Part shown: positions 1-8,211 of the stretch, in pieces
How the letters are laid out: the number at the start of each line of letters is the position of its first letter
How positions within the stretch are numbered: the stretch's first letter is position 1
Assembly (NCBI GenBank): GCA_910577275.1
Contig: CAJTMW010000014.1
Location: 49,814-113,813 of the forward strand
Direction of reading: 5' to 3'
DNA: 64,000 bases
Source of the DNA: an uncultured Lachnospiraceae bacterium
GTDB taxonomy: Bacteria > Bacillota > Clostridia > Lachnospirales > Lachnospiraceae
The notes under the pieces: model-generated
Told to the model about the DNA's origin: nothing
The model's database searches: none
What the model saw: only the letters and a program-made list of their open reading frames with translations
Made by a program: the position numbers and the translations under genes

Positions 1-160
1 CCAGAGTGCTGCCAGCCACATCATCAATAATTTGAGCATACATATGATTATTACTTCTATATACTGCAAGACGAGGTCTTTCAGCTGTACCGCTAATACG
101 GTTACGTATTCTCATGTGTTTTTTAACACGAACTTCTTGTCTTGACTTTTTATTAACCAT
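1..160 (-). CDS. rplR: 50S ribosomal protein L18, cut by the window edge
   Basis: Only the first 53 codons are present; the C-terminal half lies outside the window. The frame begins MVNKKSRQEVRVKKHMRIR and continues through RPRLAVYRSNNHMYAQIID, which is the L18 N-terminal half that leads into the 5S rRNA binding region. AAGGAGAG lies 8 nt upstream of the ATG. It is the last gene visible of the S10-spc operon and follows L6 by 17 nt. L18 brings 5S rRNA into the large subunit. Confidence 0.95.
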   Translation of the reverse strand, partial: MVNKKSRQEVRVKKHMRIRNRISGTAERPRLAVYRSNNHMYAQIIDDVAGSTL

Positions 161-177
161 CTTTACACTCTCCTTAT

Positions 178-720
178 CTATTTCTTACCAGTTTTACCAA
201 CTTTACGTCTGATTACCTCATCAGCATACTTGATGCCCTTGCCCTTATAAGGCTCAGGTCTTCTCTTGTCTCTGATTTCAGCTGCAAACTGGCCAACTTT
301 TTCTTTGTCAATTCCCTTGACGATAATAACGTTCTGACCTTCCACTGTCGTCTCAACGCCTTCGGGGTCAACCATCTCTACCGGATGTGAATATCCCAGG
401 GATAAGGTTAATTTGCTGCCTGACTTTGCAGCCCTGTAGCCAACGCCGTTAACCTCAAGTTTCTTCTGATAGCCTTCAGTAACACCGATAACCATGTTGT
501 TGATAAGTGTTCTTGTAAGGCCGTGCAAAGATTTCATTTTCTTCAAATCGTTCGGTCTTGCAACGGTAACCTCCGCTCCTTCAACCTTGATTTCCATCTC
601 ACCGGGGAGAACTCTCTCCAGCGTTCCTTTAGGACCTTTTACAGTCACTTTATTATTTTCTGCAACCTCCACGGTAACTCCCGCGGGAATCGCGATTGGC
701 ATTCTTCCTATACGTGACAT
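178..720 (-). CDS. rplF: 50S ribosomal protein L6
   Basis: A 180-aa protein of standard L6 length. It starts MSRIGRMPIAIPAGV and ends with the family hallmark RDKRRPEPYKGKGIKY followed by a basic tail. The two related L6 domains occupy about residues 1-82 and 83-180. L6 binds 23S rRNA near the sarcin-ricin loop and the GTPase centre. The frame stays open for 14 more codons upstream, but AGGAGG sits 7 nt before the ATG at 720, which fixes that start. A 122-nt gap separates it from rpsH. Confidence 0.97.
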   Translation of the reverse strand: MSRIGRMPIAIPAGVTVEVAENNKVTVKGPKGTLERVLPGEMEIKVEGAEVTVARPNDLKKMKSLHGLTRTLINNMVIGVTEGYQKKLEVNGVGYRAAKSGSKLTLSLGYSHPVEMVDPEGVETTVEGQNVIIVKGIDKEKVGQFAAEIRDKRRPEPYKGKGIKYADEVIRRKVGKTGKK

Positions 721-842
721 GCCCGTACCTCCTGTTATATTTGCTGTAACAATCTGCTTCATATCTGAAAACCGTGTCCGCCCTGCGCCTGAGCAGTTTT
801 CATGCTTTTACGGGTTCCCCTGACCGGTTAACCCCGGCGCCG

Positions 843-1244
843 TTACCATACGTATGCAAGCACCTCGCCGCCTACCTGCAGCTCTCTTGCCTTTTTGTCG
901 GTAATCACTCCCTTGTTGGTGGAAAGGATTGCGATTCCAAGTCCGCCAAGAACTCTGGGAAGTTCTTCCTTGCCGGCGTACACGCGAAGTCCCGGTTTGG
1001 AAATTCTCTTTAAGCCGCTGATAATCCTGTCGTTTCTGTCAACGCCGTACTTAAGCGCGATGCGGATAGTCTTAAAGCTGCCTTCATCAATTACGTCAAA
1101 TTTCTTTATATAGCCTTCTTCCAGAAGAATTTCAGCGATAGCCAGCTTCATTTTGGAAGAGGGAACGTCTACTGTATCATGTTTTGCAGTATTTGCATTA
1201 CGGATTCTTGTAAGCATATCTGCAATAGGGTCGCTCATTGTCAT
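843..1244 (-). CDS. rpsH: 30S ribosomal protein S8
   Basis: 133 aa, starting MTMSDPIADMLTRIRNAN, with the conserved C-terminal signature GLGIAILSTNKG before the final ARELQVGGEVLAYVW. S8 binds the central domain of 16S rRNA and is an early assembly protein. AAGGAGG lies about 7 nt before the first ATG; the second ATG (MSDPIADML) two codons later is also possible. In E. coli S8 represses the spc operon by binding its mRNA; nothing here shows whether that control exists in this organism. Confidence 0.97.
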   Translation of the reverse strand: MTMSDPIADMLTRIRNANTAKHDTVDVPSSKMKLAIAEILLEEGYIKKFDVIDEGSFKTIRIALKYGVDRNDRIISGLKRISKPGLRVYAGKEELPRVLGGLGIAILSTNKGVITDKKARELQVGGEVLAYVW

Positions 1245-1261
1245 TTTCTTTCCTCCTTAAA

Positions 1262-1380
1262 TATATAAATGCCGCTTCGGCAATGCAACATCTCCGGCTC
1301 CACCACACGAAATTTGCTCCTGCCATACCACATGAAATTTGCTTCGCAAATTTCTAAATGGCTCCGGCTCCGCCGGAACT
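1262..1380. repeat. short repeats and hairpin in the S8-S14 gap
   Basis: The 137-nt gap between rpsN and rpsH is unusually long for this operon. It contains CCACACGAAATTTGCTC and, 26 nt later, the near copy CCACATGAAATTTGCTT. The second copy forms a hairpin with GCAAATTTC. CTCCGGCTCC also occurs twice, at both ends of the gap. The structure could be an RNA hairpin between cistrons or the relic of a small repeat. No function can be assigned. Confidence 0.4.
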
Positions 1381-1381
1381 G

Positions 1382-1567
1382 TTACCAGCTGGCTTTTTTT
1401 ACGCCGGGAATCTGGCCCTTGTAAGCTAATTCACGGAAGCAAATTCTGCAGATACCGTATTTTCTAAGAACAGCATGCGGACGACCACAAATATTACAGC
1501 GAGTATACGCCCTTGTGGAAAATTTAGGTTTACGCTGTTGTTTAATCTTCATTGATGTCTTAGCCAT
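1382..1567 (-). CDS. rpsN: 30S ribosomal protein S14, zinc-binding type
   Basis: 61 aa, the short C+ (type Z) form of S14. Cysteines at 24, 27, 40 and 43 form a CxxC-x12-CxxC zinc ribbon (CNIC and CRIC). The protein ends GVKKASW, as is usual for the family. It belongs to the 30S head. No zinc-free S14 paralogue is visible in the window; such paralogues often sit in zinc-starvation regulons elsewhere. It lies 14 nt downstream of rplE. Confidence 0.97.
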   Translation of the reverse strand: MAKTSMKIKQQRKPKFSTRAYTRCNICGRPHAVLRKYGICRICFRELAYKGQIPGVKKASW

Positions 1568-1581
1568 GAACTTACCTCCTT

Positions 1582-2121
1582 TTACTTAGCAAATGGCATA
1601 TTGAATAATCTTAACAATTCACGTGCTTCTTCGTCTGTCTTCGCTGTTGTGACAAAAATGACATCCATTCCTCTTACTTTATCAATCTTATCGTACTCGA
1701 TTTCAGGGAAAATGAGCTGTTCCTTAATGCCCAGCGAGTAGTTTCCTCTGCCGTCAAAGGAATTGGGGTTCACGCCGCGGAAGTCGCGCACACGGGGGAG
1801 CGCCAGGTTTACCAGGCGGTCAAGGAAATTATACATCTTTTCCCCGCGCAGGGTAACCTTACATCCGATGGACATCCCTTCCCTGATTTTGAAGTTTGCA
1901 ATGGACTTTTTCGCTTTTGTAATTACCGCTTTCTGGCCGGAGATAATCTCAAGGTCCTTAACTGCGGATTCCAGCACCTTGGCGTTTTCCTTTGCTTCGC
2001 CAACGCCCATGTTGATTACAATCTTGTCAAGCTTCGGCACTTCCATAATATTCTTATATCCGAACTTTTTAATCATAGCATCTACGATTTCTTCATTATA
2101 TATCGTTTTAAGTCTGCTCAC
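1582..2121 (-). CDS. rplE: 50S ribosomal protein L5
   Basis: 179 aa. I place the start at the GTG of VSRLKTIYNEEIVDAM, because the product then matches the usual L5 N-terminus and AAAGGAG lies 10 nt upstream. The frame could be extended by seven codons to a TTG, but that codon overlaps the ribosome binding site. L5 contacts 5S rRNA and the P-site tRNA loop in the central protuberance. The internal motif VNPNSFDGRGNYSLGI is characteristic. Confidence 0.96.
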   Translation of the reverse strand: MSRLKTIYNEEIVDAMIKKFGYKNIMEVPKLDKIVINMGVGEAKENAKVLESAVKDLEIISGQKAVITKAKKSIANFKIREGMSIGCKVTLRGEKMYNFLDRLVNLALPRVRDFRGVNPNSFDGRGNYSLGIKEQLIFPEIEYDKIDKVRGMDVIFVTTAKTDEEARELLRLFNMPFAK

Positions 2122-2145
2122 GCTTTGGGTTCTCCTTTCCAAGAA

Positions 2146-2457
2146 TTAATCAATCACTTCACCCGTTGACTTTGCAAAACGCACCTTCTTGTCGTTCTCA
2201 AATTTGAAGCCTACTCTTGTAGGTTTTCCCTTGTGAACATACATCACGTTTGAAATATCAATGGGCGCTTCTTTCTGAATAATTCCACCATTCTGGTTCG
2301 CTGCTGAAGGTTTTGCGTGCTTGGTAATCATGCCTGCGCCTTCCACAACGACTTTATGCTTCTTAGCATCAACGGAAACCACTTTTCCCTCTGTTCCTTT
2401 ATCCTTGCCGGCAATTACCTGAACGGTATCGCCCTTTTTAATCTTTAAAGTTGCCAT
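2146..2457 (-). CDS. rplX: 50S ribosomal protein L24
   Basis: 103 aa. The protein starts MATLKIKKGDTVQVIAGKDKG, which is the KOW motif typical of L24, and ends in VRFAKSTGEVID. AGGAGG lies 8 nt before this ATG. A GTG three codons upstream falls inside the ribosome binding site and is unlikely to be used. L24 is one of the two initiator proteins of 50S assembly and binds the 5' end of 23S rRNA. It lies 24 nt upstream of rplE. Confidence 0.96.
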   Translation of the reverse strand: MATLKIKKGDTVQVIAGKDKGTEGKVVSVDAKKHKVVVEGAGMITKHAKPSAANQNGGIIQKEAPIDISNVMYVHKGKPTRVGFKFENDKKVRFAKSTGEVID

Positions 2458-2469
2458 GCCAAGCACCTC

Positions 2470-2838
2470 CTATAATACTTCGGGAGCCAGAGAAACAATT
2501 TTCATAAACTGTTTATCACGAAGCTCTCTTGCCACCGGTCCAAAAATACGCGTTCCTCTGGGGGTCTTATCATCTTTAATGATAACAGCAGCATTCTCAT
2601 CGAATTTAATATAAGAACCATCTTTACGGCGGGCGCCCTTAACGGTACGGACAACTACTGCTTTAACCACGTCGCCTTTTTTTACAACGCCGCCTGGTGT
2701 TGCATCTTTAACCGTAGCAACAATCACATCACCGATACTTGCATATCTTCTTGTGGAACCGCCCATAACTCTGATGCAAAGAATTTCTTTTGCACCTGTA
2801 TTGTCAGCGACCTTCAGTCTGCTTTCCTGTTGAATCAT
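2470..2838 (-). CDS. rplN: 50S ribosomal protein L14
   Basis: Exactly the canonical 122 aa, starting MIQQESRLKVADNTGAKE and ending FMKIVSLAPEVL. L14 is a beta-barrel protein at the subunit interface and forms bridges to the 30S subunit; it is also where the silencing factor RsfS binds. It sits between rpsQ and rplX with short gaps of 33 and 12 nt, so it is co-transcribed with both. Confidence 0.98.
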   Translation of the reverse strand: MIQQESRLKVADNTGAKEILCIRVMGGSTRRYASIGDVIVATVKDATPGGVVKKGDVVKAVVVRTVKGARRKDGSYIKFDENAAVIIKDDKTPRGTRIFGPVARELRDKQFMKIVSLAPEVL

Positions 2839-2871
2839 GCTAATTCTCCTTCCGAATTATTTTGAACAATC

Positions 2872-3129
2872 TTATTTTGCTCTCTCAATGATTTCCACAA
2901 GTCTCCATCTCTTTTCTTTGGATAAGGGTCTTGTCTCCATCACTTTAACCGTATCACCGATATTGCAGTCATTGTTCGCGTCATGCGCTTTCAGCTTATA
3001 GGTTCTCTTTACGAATTTTTTGTAAAGAGGATGCTTTACACGCTCTTCGATTGCGACAACAATTGTCTTATCCATTTTATCACTGACCACCTTACCGGTA
3101 CGTGTTTTCCTCAAATTTCTATCTTCCAC
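2872..3129 (-). CDS. rpsQ: 30S ribosomal protein S17
   Basis: 85 aa, OB-fold protein starting MEDRNLRKTRTGKVVSDKMD and containing the S17 signature GDTVKVMETRPLSKEKRWRL. It binds the 5' domain of 16S rRNA. The 77-nt gap to rpmC is longer than the neighbouring gaps and shows no gene. Order rpmC-rpsQ-rplN is the standard bacterial one. Confidence 0.97.
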   Translation of the reverse strand: MEDRNLRKTRTGKVVSDKMDKTIVVAIEERVKHPLYKKFVKRTYKLKAHDANNDCNIGDTVKVMETRPLSKEKRWRLVEIIERAK

Positions 3130-3206
3130 GACGTCTCGTCTCCTTTCTTTGACAATCCAGCAACATAACGGCTTTCCGCCTTAATCCGTCCCCGGAAGCC
3201 GCGTCC

Positions 3207-3413
3207 TTACGCTTCCTTCTGCTTCTGGGTGATGACTGTCTGAATTCTTGCGATATTCTTTCTCACTTCTTTAATTCTTGCGGTATTATTAAGCTGGTTA
3301 GTTGCATTCTGGAATCTCAAATTGAAAAGTTCCTTTTTCGCGGCCACCAAATCCTCCGACAGTGCCGCAACAGATTTTGCCTGAAGCTCTTCTACATATT
3401 TTTTAGTTTTCAT
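3207..3413 (-). CDS. rpmC: 50S ribosomal protein L29
   Basis: 68 aa, starting MKTKKYVEELQAKS, with the L29 motif KKELFNLRFQNATNQL. Both family helices are present. The frame is open for 39 more codons upstream, but that part lies antisense-free inside rplP in another frame and has no L29 similarity, so I reject the longer start. The ATG overlaps the last 11 nt of rplP (ATGAAAACTAA), which suggests translational coupling. L29 lies beside the peptide exit where trigger factor and SRP dock. Confidence 0.96.
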   Translation of the reverse strand: MKTKKYVEELQAKSVAALSEDLVAAKKELFNLRFQNATNQLNNTARIKEVRKNIARIQTVITQKQKEA

Positions 3414-3840
3414 TAGATGCACCACCTTCCAAGTCCGCCTTAGAAACAATCTTACATTTGCAGGGAAGCTTATGTGTTGCAAGACGCAACGCCTCTTTTG
3501 CCAGTTCTTCGGAAACTCCTCCGATTTCAAACATTACGCGTCCGGGCTTTACAACCGCTACCCAATATTCCACAGCACCTTTACCGGAACCCATACGTGT
3601 TTCAGCGGGCTTTGCCGTTACCGGTTTGTCAGGGAAAATCTTAATCCATACTTTACCGCCACGCTTGATATAACGAGTCATGGCAATACGGGCAGCCTCA
3701 ATCTGGTTAGACCTTACCCAGCACGGCTCTAATGCAACAATACCGAAGTCTCCATAATTAATCTTATTGCCGCGGGTTGCATTTCCTCTTATGGAGCCAC
3801 GAAACTGCTTACGACGTTTAACTCTTTTAGGCATTAACAT
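3403..3840 (-). CDS. rplP: 50S ribosomal protein L16
   Basis: 145 aa. It starts MLMPKRVKRRKQFRGSIRG and carries the conserved GGKVWIKIFPDKPVTAKPAE and RMGSGKG segments. L16 organises the A-site side of the peptidyl transferase centre. Its ATG overlaps the rpsC stop as TAATG, so reinitiation is likely. A second in-frame ATG two codons later is possible but the longer form matches Clostridia orthologues as I know them. Confidence 0.97.
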   Translation of the reverse strand: MLMPKRVKRRKQFRGSIRGNATRGNKINYGDFGIVALEPCWVRSNQIEAARIAMTRYIKRGGKVWIKIFPDKPVTAKPAETRMGSGKGAVEYWVAVVKPGRVMFEIGGVSEELAKEALRLATHKLPCKCKIVSKADLEGGASNEN

Positions 3841-4511
3841 TATTTATCGCTCCCTTCCTGCACTGTCTTTTCTTCGTTCTTTTTGGCAGGCAATACCTCG
3901 CCCTTGTAAATCCAAACCTTAACTCCTACCTTGCCATAGGTTGTGTCTGCTTCTGCAAATCCATAATCGATATCGGCACGCAGTGTCTGAAGGGGAATTG
4001 TACCCTCGCTGTAAAACTCTGTACGGGCCATATCAGCGCCGCCAAGACGTCCGGAAACGGAAGTTTTGATACCGAGAGCGCCGCTCTTCATGGTTCTTCC
4101 CATACAGGACTTCATAGCACGTCTGAAAGAAATACGGTTTTCAAGCTGCTGGGCAATGTTCTCAGCAACAAGCTGCGCATCCTTGTCAGGTCTTTTTACT
4201 TCCTTGATATCAACCAGAACCTTCTTTCCTGTCATCTTGGAAAGCTCTTTCTTGGTCACTTCGATTTCAGCGCCGCCCTTGCCGATGACCACGCCGGGCT
4301 TTGCCGTATAAATAACAACCTTTACCCTGTCCGAAGCTCTCTCGATTTCGATTCTGGAAATCCCGGCACTGTATAATTTCTTTTTAAGGAATTTTCTGAT
4401 TTCATAATCTTCCGCAAGAAAATCAGAAAAGTCCGCTTCTGCATACCATTTAGAATCCCAATCCTTAATGATGCCGACCCTTAAGCCGTGAGGATTAACT
4501 TTCTGTCCCAT
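3840..4511 (-). CDS. rpsC: 30S ribosomal protein S3
   Basis: 223 aa. It has an N-terminal domain starting MGQKVNPHGLRVGII, a type II KH domain with the GxxG loop in KPGVVIGKGGAEIE (about residues 72-85), and a C-terminal domain with GRLGGADMARTE. S3 lines the mRNA entry channel with S4 and S5 and has helicase-like activity there. The tail PAKKNEEKTVQEGSDK is a lineage-specific basic/acidic extension. Its stop codon overlaps the rplP start by one base. Confidence 0.98.
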   Translation of the reverse strand: MGQKVNPHGLRVGIIKDWDSKWYAEADFSDFLAEDYEIRKFLKKKLYSAGISRIEIERASDRVKVVIYTAKPGVVIGKGGAEIEVTKKELSKMTGKKVLVDIKEVKRPDKDAQLVAENIAQQLENRISFRRAMKSCMGRTMKSGALGIKTSVSGRLGGADMARTEFYSEGTIPLQTLRADIDYGFAEADTTYGKVGVKVWIYKGEVLPAKKNEEKTVQEGSDK

Positions 4512-4534
4512 AAAATTATTTTTCTCCTTTCCGA

Positions 4535-4939
4535 TTATCTCGCATCCAGTACAATTGTAATATGGCTCATTCTCTTTTCAATTCTGTAAGCCCTGCCCTG
4601 TGCCCTGGGTTTAATTCTTTTCATTGTAGGCCCCTTATTTGCATAGCATTCCGCAATATAAAGGTTTTCCGGATTCGGATACTTAGTAGGGTCCTGGCTG
4701 TACAAATACTCGGCATTTGCACGTGCGGACTCCAATAATTTTTTGATAACGCCGGAAGCATATCTGGGATTGTATTCCAAAATACTCTGAGCGGTTTCCA
4801 CGTCCTTGCCCCTGATAGCATCTAATACGAAACATGCTTTCTGAACAGACACTCTTGCGTAAGATAACTTAGCTGAAGGTCTTGTATCTTTCTGCGCGTT
4901 TCTCTCTCTCTTAATTTGAGTTCTATGTCCCTTTGCCAT
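4535..4939 (-). CDS. rplV: 50S ribosomal protein L22
   Basis: 134 aa. The core from about residue 25 (KLSYARVSVQKACFVLDAIR) to the end is canonical L22, including the beta-hairpin loop region GPTMKRIKPRAQGRAYRI that lines the nascent-peptide tunnel and is where macrolide resistance changes arise. The first 24 residues (MAKGHRTQIKRERNAQKDTR) are a basic extension seen in Clostridia. It lies 16 nt downstream of rpsS. Confidence 0.97.
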   Translation of the reverse strand: MAKGHRTQIKRERNAQKDTRPSAKLSYARVSVQKACFVLDAIRGKDVETAQSILEYNPRYASGVIKKLLESARANAEYLYSQDPTKYPNPENLYIAECYANKGPTMKRIKPRAQGRAYRIEKRMSHITIVLDAR

Positions 4940-4955
4940 GATAAAACCTCCTGTC

Positions 4956-5237
4956 TTACTTTACTCTGGACTTCTTCTCGTCCTTGCCGTGTCCTCTATA
5001 AGTTCTGGTTGCCACAAACTCGCCCAGCTTATGTCCAACCATATCTTCCGTCACATATACCGGCACATGTTTTCTTCCATCGTGCACCGCAAATGTGTGT
5101 CCCACAAAAGAAGGGAAGATTGTAGAACGACGGGACCAGGTCTTGATAACCTGCTTCTGTCCTGACGCATTTAACGCATCCACTTTTTTAAGCAGACTTG
5201 CATCTGCAAAAGGTCCTTTTTTCAGTGATCTAGCCAT
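4956..5237 (-). CDS. rpsS: 30S ribosomal protein S19
   Basis: 93 aa, starting MARSLKKGPFADASLLKKVD and carrying TWSRRSTIFPSFVGHTFAVH and the C-terminal LGEFVATRTYRGH. S19 pairs with S13 in the 30S head and touches the A-site tRNA. AAGGAGGAGAGAAGAAA precedes the ATG. It lies 19 nt downstream of rplB, as in the standard operon. Confidence 0.98.
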   Translation of the reverse strand: MARSLKKGPFADASLLKKVDALNASGQKQVIKTWSRRSTIFPSFVGHTFAVHDGRKHVPVYVTEDMVGHKLGEFVATRTYRGHGKDEKKSRVK

Positions 5238-5256
5238 TTTCTTCTCTCCTCCTTAA

Positions 5257-6099
5257 CTATTTGATAGCCTTGCCGTCTCTTCTTCTTACGATTAACTTAT
5301 CAGAAGCTTTTTTCTTCTTACGGGTCTTAAGTCCAAGAGCAGGCTTGCCCCAAGGTGTAGAAGGACCCGGACGTCCGATTCCCGTCTTGCCTTCACCACC
5401 GCCGTGAGGATGGTCGTTAGGGTTCATAGCCGAACCGCGTACCGTAGGACGGATTCCCATGTGGCGCTTGCGTCCCGCCTTGCCGACCTTAACCAGGTTA
5501 TGGTCGCCGTTGCCTACAACTCCAACCGTTGCGCGGCATACGATAGGCACCATTCTCATTTCGCCTGAAGGAAGACGAAGCGTAGCATACTTTCCTTCTT
5601 TCGCCATTAACTGTGCGCTGTTTCCGGCGGAACGAACCATCTGGCCGCCCTTTCCGGGATATAATTCAACGTTGTGTACCTGAGTACCGACAGGAATAGC
5701 GGATAAGGGAAGGCAGTTGCCGATTCTCACTTCCGCGTCGGCGCCGTTCATAACCTTCATTCCGTCTGTCAGACCTTCAGGAGCAATGATATAAGACTTC
5801 TCGCCGTCCTCATAACGGATAAGAGCGATGTTTGCCGAACGGTTGGGGTCGTACTCAATGCCGATTACCGTTGCGGGCATTCCGTCTTTATTTCTCTTAA
5901 AATCAACAAGTCTGTATTTTCTTCTGGCACCGCCGCCGCGATGTCTGGTTGTAATTTTTCCCTGATTATTACGACCGGCATTTTTCTTTAAAGACACTAC
6001 CAGTGATTTTTCGGGTTTTGACTTTGTAATCTCGGCAAAGTCGGAACCGGTCATATTTCTTCTGGAAGGTGTATATGGGTTATATGTCTTGATTCCCAT
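5257..6099 (-). CDS. rplB: 50S ribosomal protein L2
   Basis: 280 aa. The start MGIKTYNPYTPSRRN is preceded by AAAGGAG with 8 nt spacing; a TTG six codons upstream overlaps that site and is rejected. The essential signature NDHPHGGGEGKTGIGRPGP near residues 225-243 contains the histidine implicated in peptidyl transfer and subunit joining. The C-terminal tail is very basic (TRKKKKASDKLIVRRRDGK). L2 is one of the most conserved ribosomal proteins and is fully canonical here. Confidence 0.98.
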   Translation of the reverse strand: MGIKTYNPYTPSRRNMTGSDFAEITKSKPEKSLVVSLKKNAGRNNQGKITTRHRGGGARRKYRLVDFKRNKDGMPATVIGIEYDPNRSANIALIRYEDGEKSYIIAPEGLTDGMKVMNGADAEVRIGNCLPLSAIPVGTQVHNVELYPGKGGQMVRSAGNSAQLMAKEGKYATLRLPSGEMRMVPIVCRATVGVVGNGDHNLVKVGKAGRKRHMGIRPTVRGSAMNPNDHPHGGGEGKTGIGRPGPSTPWGKPALGLKTRKKKKASDKLIVRRRDGKAIK

Positions 6100-6160
6100 G
6101 ACTTTATCTCCTTTCAAGCTCTCATTTCATATCGCACTTATGTGTGCATATCGTTTTCTT

Positions 6161-6460
6161 TTATAAGCCGGCAAAAATTTCAATTTCCTTGCTGTCTTCC
6201 GTCAGCCATACCATTGCTTTCTTTGTCTTTGCCGTTCTGCCTTCTACGACGCCGCGCCTTTTCTTCTTTCCCTGGATGTTCATGGTATTGACCTTGCGCA
6301 CCTTTGCACCTTCGAACATCTTTTCCACGGCTTCCTTAATCATCGTCTTGTTTGCTTCGGGATGAACAAGGAAAGTATATTTCTTATCCGCCATGCCGGC
6401 CATACTTTTTTCGGTGATAACCGGTTTAAGGATTACGTCATAATATTGAATTGCTGCCAT
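6161..6460 (-). CDS. rplW: 50S ribosomal protein L23
   Basis: 99 aa, starting MAAIQYYDVILKPVITEKSM, with the L23 loop MNIQGKKKRRGVVEGR and the C-terminal KKAMVWLTEDSKEIEIF. L23 sits at the exit of the nascent chain tunnel and is the docking site for trigger factor and SRP. Its ATG overlaps the rplD stop as TAATG, so the two are translationally coupled. Confidence 0.97.
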   Translation of the reverse strand: MAAIQYYDVILKPVITEKSMAGMADKKYTFLVHPEANKTMIKEAVEKMFEGAKVRKVNTMNIQGKKKRRGVVEGRTAKTKKAMVWLTEDSKEIEIFAGL

Positions 6461-7080
6461 TATGCAAACACCTCCTCAATCTTGGCTACCGCGCCCTTTG
6501 TAAGAACCAGCGTGTCGCCTTTCAGGATATCGTAAACATTCATCGTCTGAACTATTGTCGTGTCAATTGCGGGAAGGTTTCTTGCGGACAGAACCACTTT
6601 TTCGTCAACCTCGGGAAGAACAACCAGCGCCTTGCTTACTTTCAGGTTATCCATAACCGCTTTGAACTTTTTGGTCTTAATCTCGTCCATCTTAAGCTCA
6701 TCGACAACAATCAGCTTGCCGCCCGTTACTCTGCTTGTGAGTACGGACTTAAGGGCCGCTCTCTTTTCCTTTTTATTGATTCTGAAGGAATAATCTCTCG
6801 GCACGGGTGCAAATACCACGCCGCCGCCTTTCCACTGAGGCGCTCTGATGGAACCCTGTCTTGCATGGCCGGTTCCTTTCTGCCTCCAGGGCTTTCTTCC
6901 GCCGCCGGAAACCTCGGAACGGGTCTTCGCTTTCTGCGTTCCCTGACGCTTATTGGCAAGATGCTGCACAACAGCCATGTGTACCAGGTGCTCATTCACT
7001 TCCACACCGAATATCGCATCGTTTAATTCCATCGTGCCGACTTCTTTGCCTTCCATATTATAAACAGATACGTTTGCCAT
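6460..7080 (-). CDS. rplD: 50S ribosomal protein L4
   Basis: 206 aa, starting MANVSVYNMEGKEVGTMEL. The tunnel loop RSEVSGGGRKPWRQKGTGHA (about residues 55-74) is intact. L4 helps shape the exit tunnel and in E. coli also represses the S10 operon through its leader; the long structured leader upstream of rpsJ here makes the same question worth asking, although B. subtilis is not known to use that mechanism. The gene is 30 nt downstream of rplC. Confidence 0.97.
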   Translation of the reverse strand: MANVSVYNMEGKEVGTMELNDAIFGVEVNEHLVHMAVVQHLANKRQGTQKAKTRSEVSGGGRKPWRQKGTGHARQGSIRAPQWKGGGVVFAPVPRDYSFRINKKEKRAALKSVLTSRVTGGKLIVVDELKMDEIKTKKFKAVMDNLKVSKALVVLPEVDEKVVLSARNLPAIDTTIVQTMNVYDILKGDTLVLTKGAVAKIEEVFA

Positions 7081-7110
7081 CTCTTTATGGTCCTCCTTTC
7101 ATCTGACTGC

Positions 7111-7794
7111 TTAATTTGCAGCCTTCACAGCTTCTTTGATTGTAATAAGCCCCTTCTTCGGCCCGGGCACGGAGCCTTTGATGAGAAGCAGATTCTTCTC
7201 GGCATCCACCCTTACAACCTCAAGGTTCTGTACTGTCACCTTTACGCATCCCATGTGGCCGGGCATTCCTTTTCCCTTAAACACGCGGCTCGGTGAGGAG
7301 CAGGCGCCGTTGGAACCCTGATGACGATGGAACTTGGAACCATGGGTCATGGGACCTCTGTGCTGTCCGTGTCTCTTGATTGCGCCCTGGAATCCTTTAC
7401 CTTTGGAAATAGCGGACGCGTCAACCATATCGCCGACTGCAAACATATCAGCCTTGATTTCGCTTCCAAGCGTATACTCTTCCGCATTGTCAAACTTGAA
7501 CTCGCGAAGGAATCTCTTGCAGGGAACGCCGGCCTTGTCATAGTGGCCTTTCAGAGCCTTGCCAACGCCGTGCCTGTGAACGATTTCCTTTCTTCCGCCC
7601 TTGTCCTTATTGACAATTCTTTCTTTCTTGTCGGCATATCCGACCTGTACTGCACTGTAGCCGTCATTCTCGACAGTCTTAATCTGTGTCACAACACAAG
7701 GACCGGCCGAAAGCACGGTTACAGGAATCAGACTTCCGTCTTCGTTGAAGATTTGAGTCATTCCGACTTTGGTAGCTAAAATAGCTTTTTTCAT
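7111..7794 (-). CDS. rplC: 50S ribosomal protein L3
   Basis: 227 aa, starting MKKAILATKVGMTQIFNEDG. It contains the L3 signature around KGFQGAIKRHGQHRGPMTHG and the loop KGMPGHMGCVKVTVQNL that reaches the peptidyl transferase centre. It is slightly longer than the E. coli protein, as is common in Firmicutes. A 99-nt gap to rpsJ contains only a short GGCCC/GGGCC stem. Confidence 0.97.
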   Translation of the reverse strand: MKKAILATKVGMTQIFNEDGSLIPVTVLSAGPCVVTQIKTVENDGYSAVQVGYADKKERIVNKDKGGRKEIVHRHGVGKALKGHYDKAGVPCKRFLREFKFDNAEEYTLGSEIKADMFAVGDMVDASAISKGKGFQGAIKRHGQHRGPMTHGSKFHRHQGSNGACSSPSRVFKGKGMPGHMGCVKVTVQNLEVVRVDAEKNLLLIKGSVPGPKKGLITIKEAVKAAN

Positions 7795-7893
7795 TTCTTT
7801 ACCTCCAATTAATTTCTACAGCGGGCCCATATCGGGCCATTCTAGTGCAGGGGTTGCACGCGCGCTTTACGCGTTTTGAGTTTTGAGAAGAAC

Positions 7894-8211
7894 TTATTTT
7901 GTCTTCATCTTAATATCAATATACACACCGGCAGGCATCTCCAGTCTCTGCAGGGCATCGACTGTCTTGGGTGTAGGTGTGATGATATCAATCAGCCTCT
8001 TGTGGGTTCTCTGCTCGAACTGTTCTCTGGAATCCTTATACTTGTGAACCGCCCTTAAAATGGTAACAACCTCTTTCTTTGTGGGAAGGGGTACCGGTCC
8101 GCTCACCTGAGAGCCATTCTTCTTAACAGTTTCGATGATTTTTCTGGCAGACGCATCAACCAGCTGATGGTCATAAGCCTTGAGTGTGATTCTCATTACT
8201 TGACTTGCCAT
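7894..8211 (-). CDS. rpsJ: 30S ribosomal protein S10
   Basis: 105 aa, starting MASQVMRITLKAYDHQLVDA; the family core begins at the second Met (residue 6). It includes GPVPLPTKKEVVTILRAVHK and the conserved EMPAGVYIDIK end. AGGAGG lies 11 nt before the chosen ATG. S10 is the first gene of the operon and also joins NusB in transcription antitermination. An open stretch 21 codons further upstream lacks S10 similarity and is rejected. Confidence 0.97.
   Translation of the reverse strand: MASQVMRITLKAYDHQLVDASARKIIETVKKNGSQVSGPVPLPTKKEVVTILRAVHKYKDSREQFEQRTHKRLIDIITPTPKTVDALQRLEMPAGVYIDIKMKTK

Noticed and set aside
6451..7026. 191-codon frame on the plus strand
   Set aside because: Antisense to rplD and rplW, which are unmistakable.
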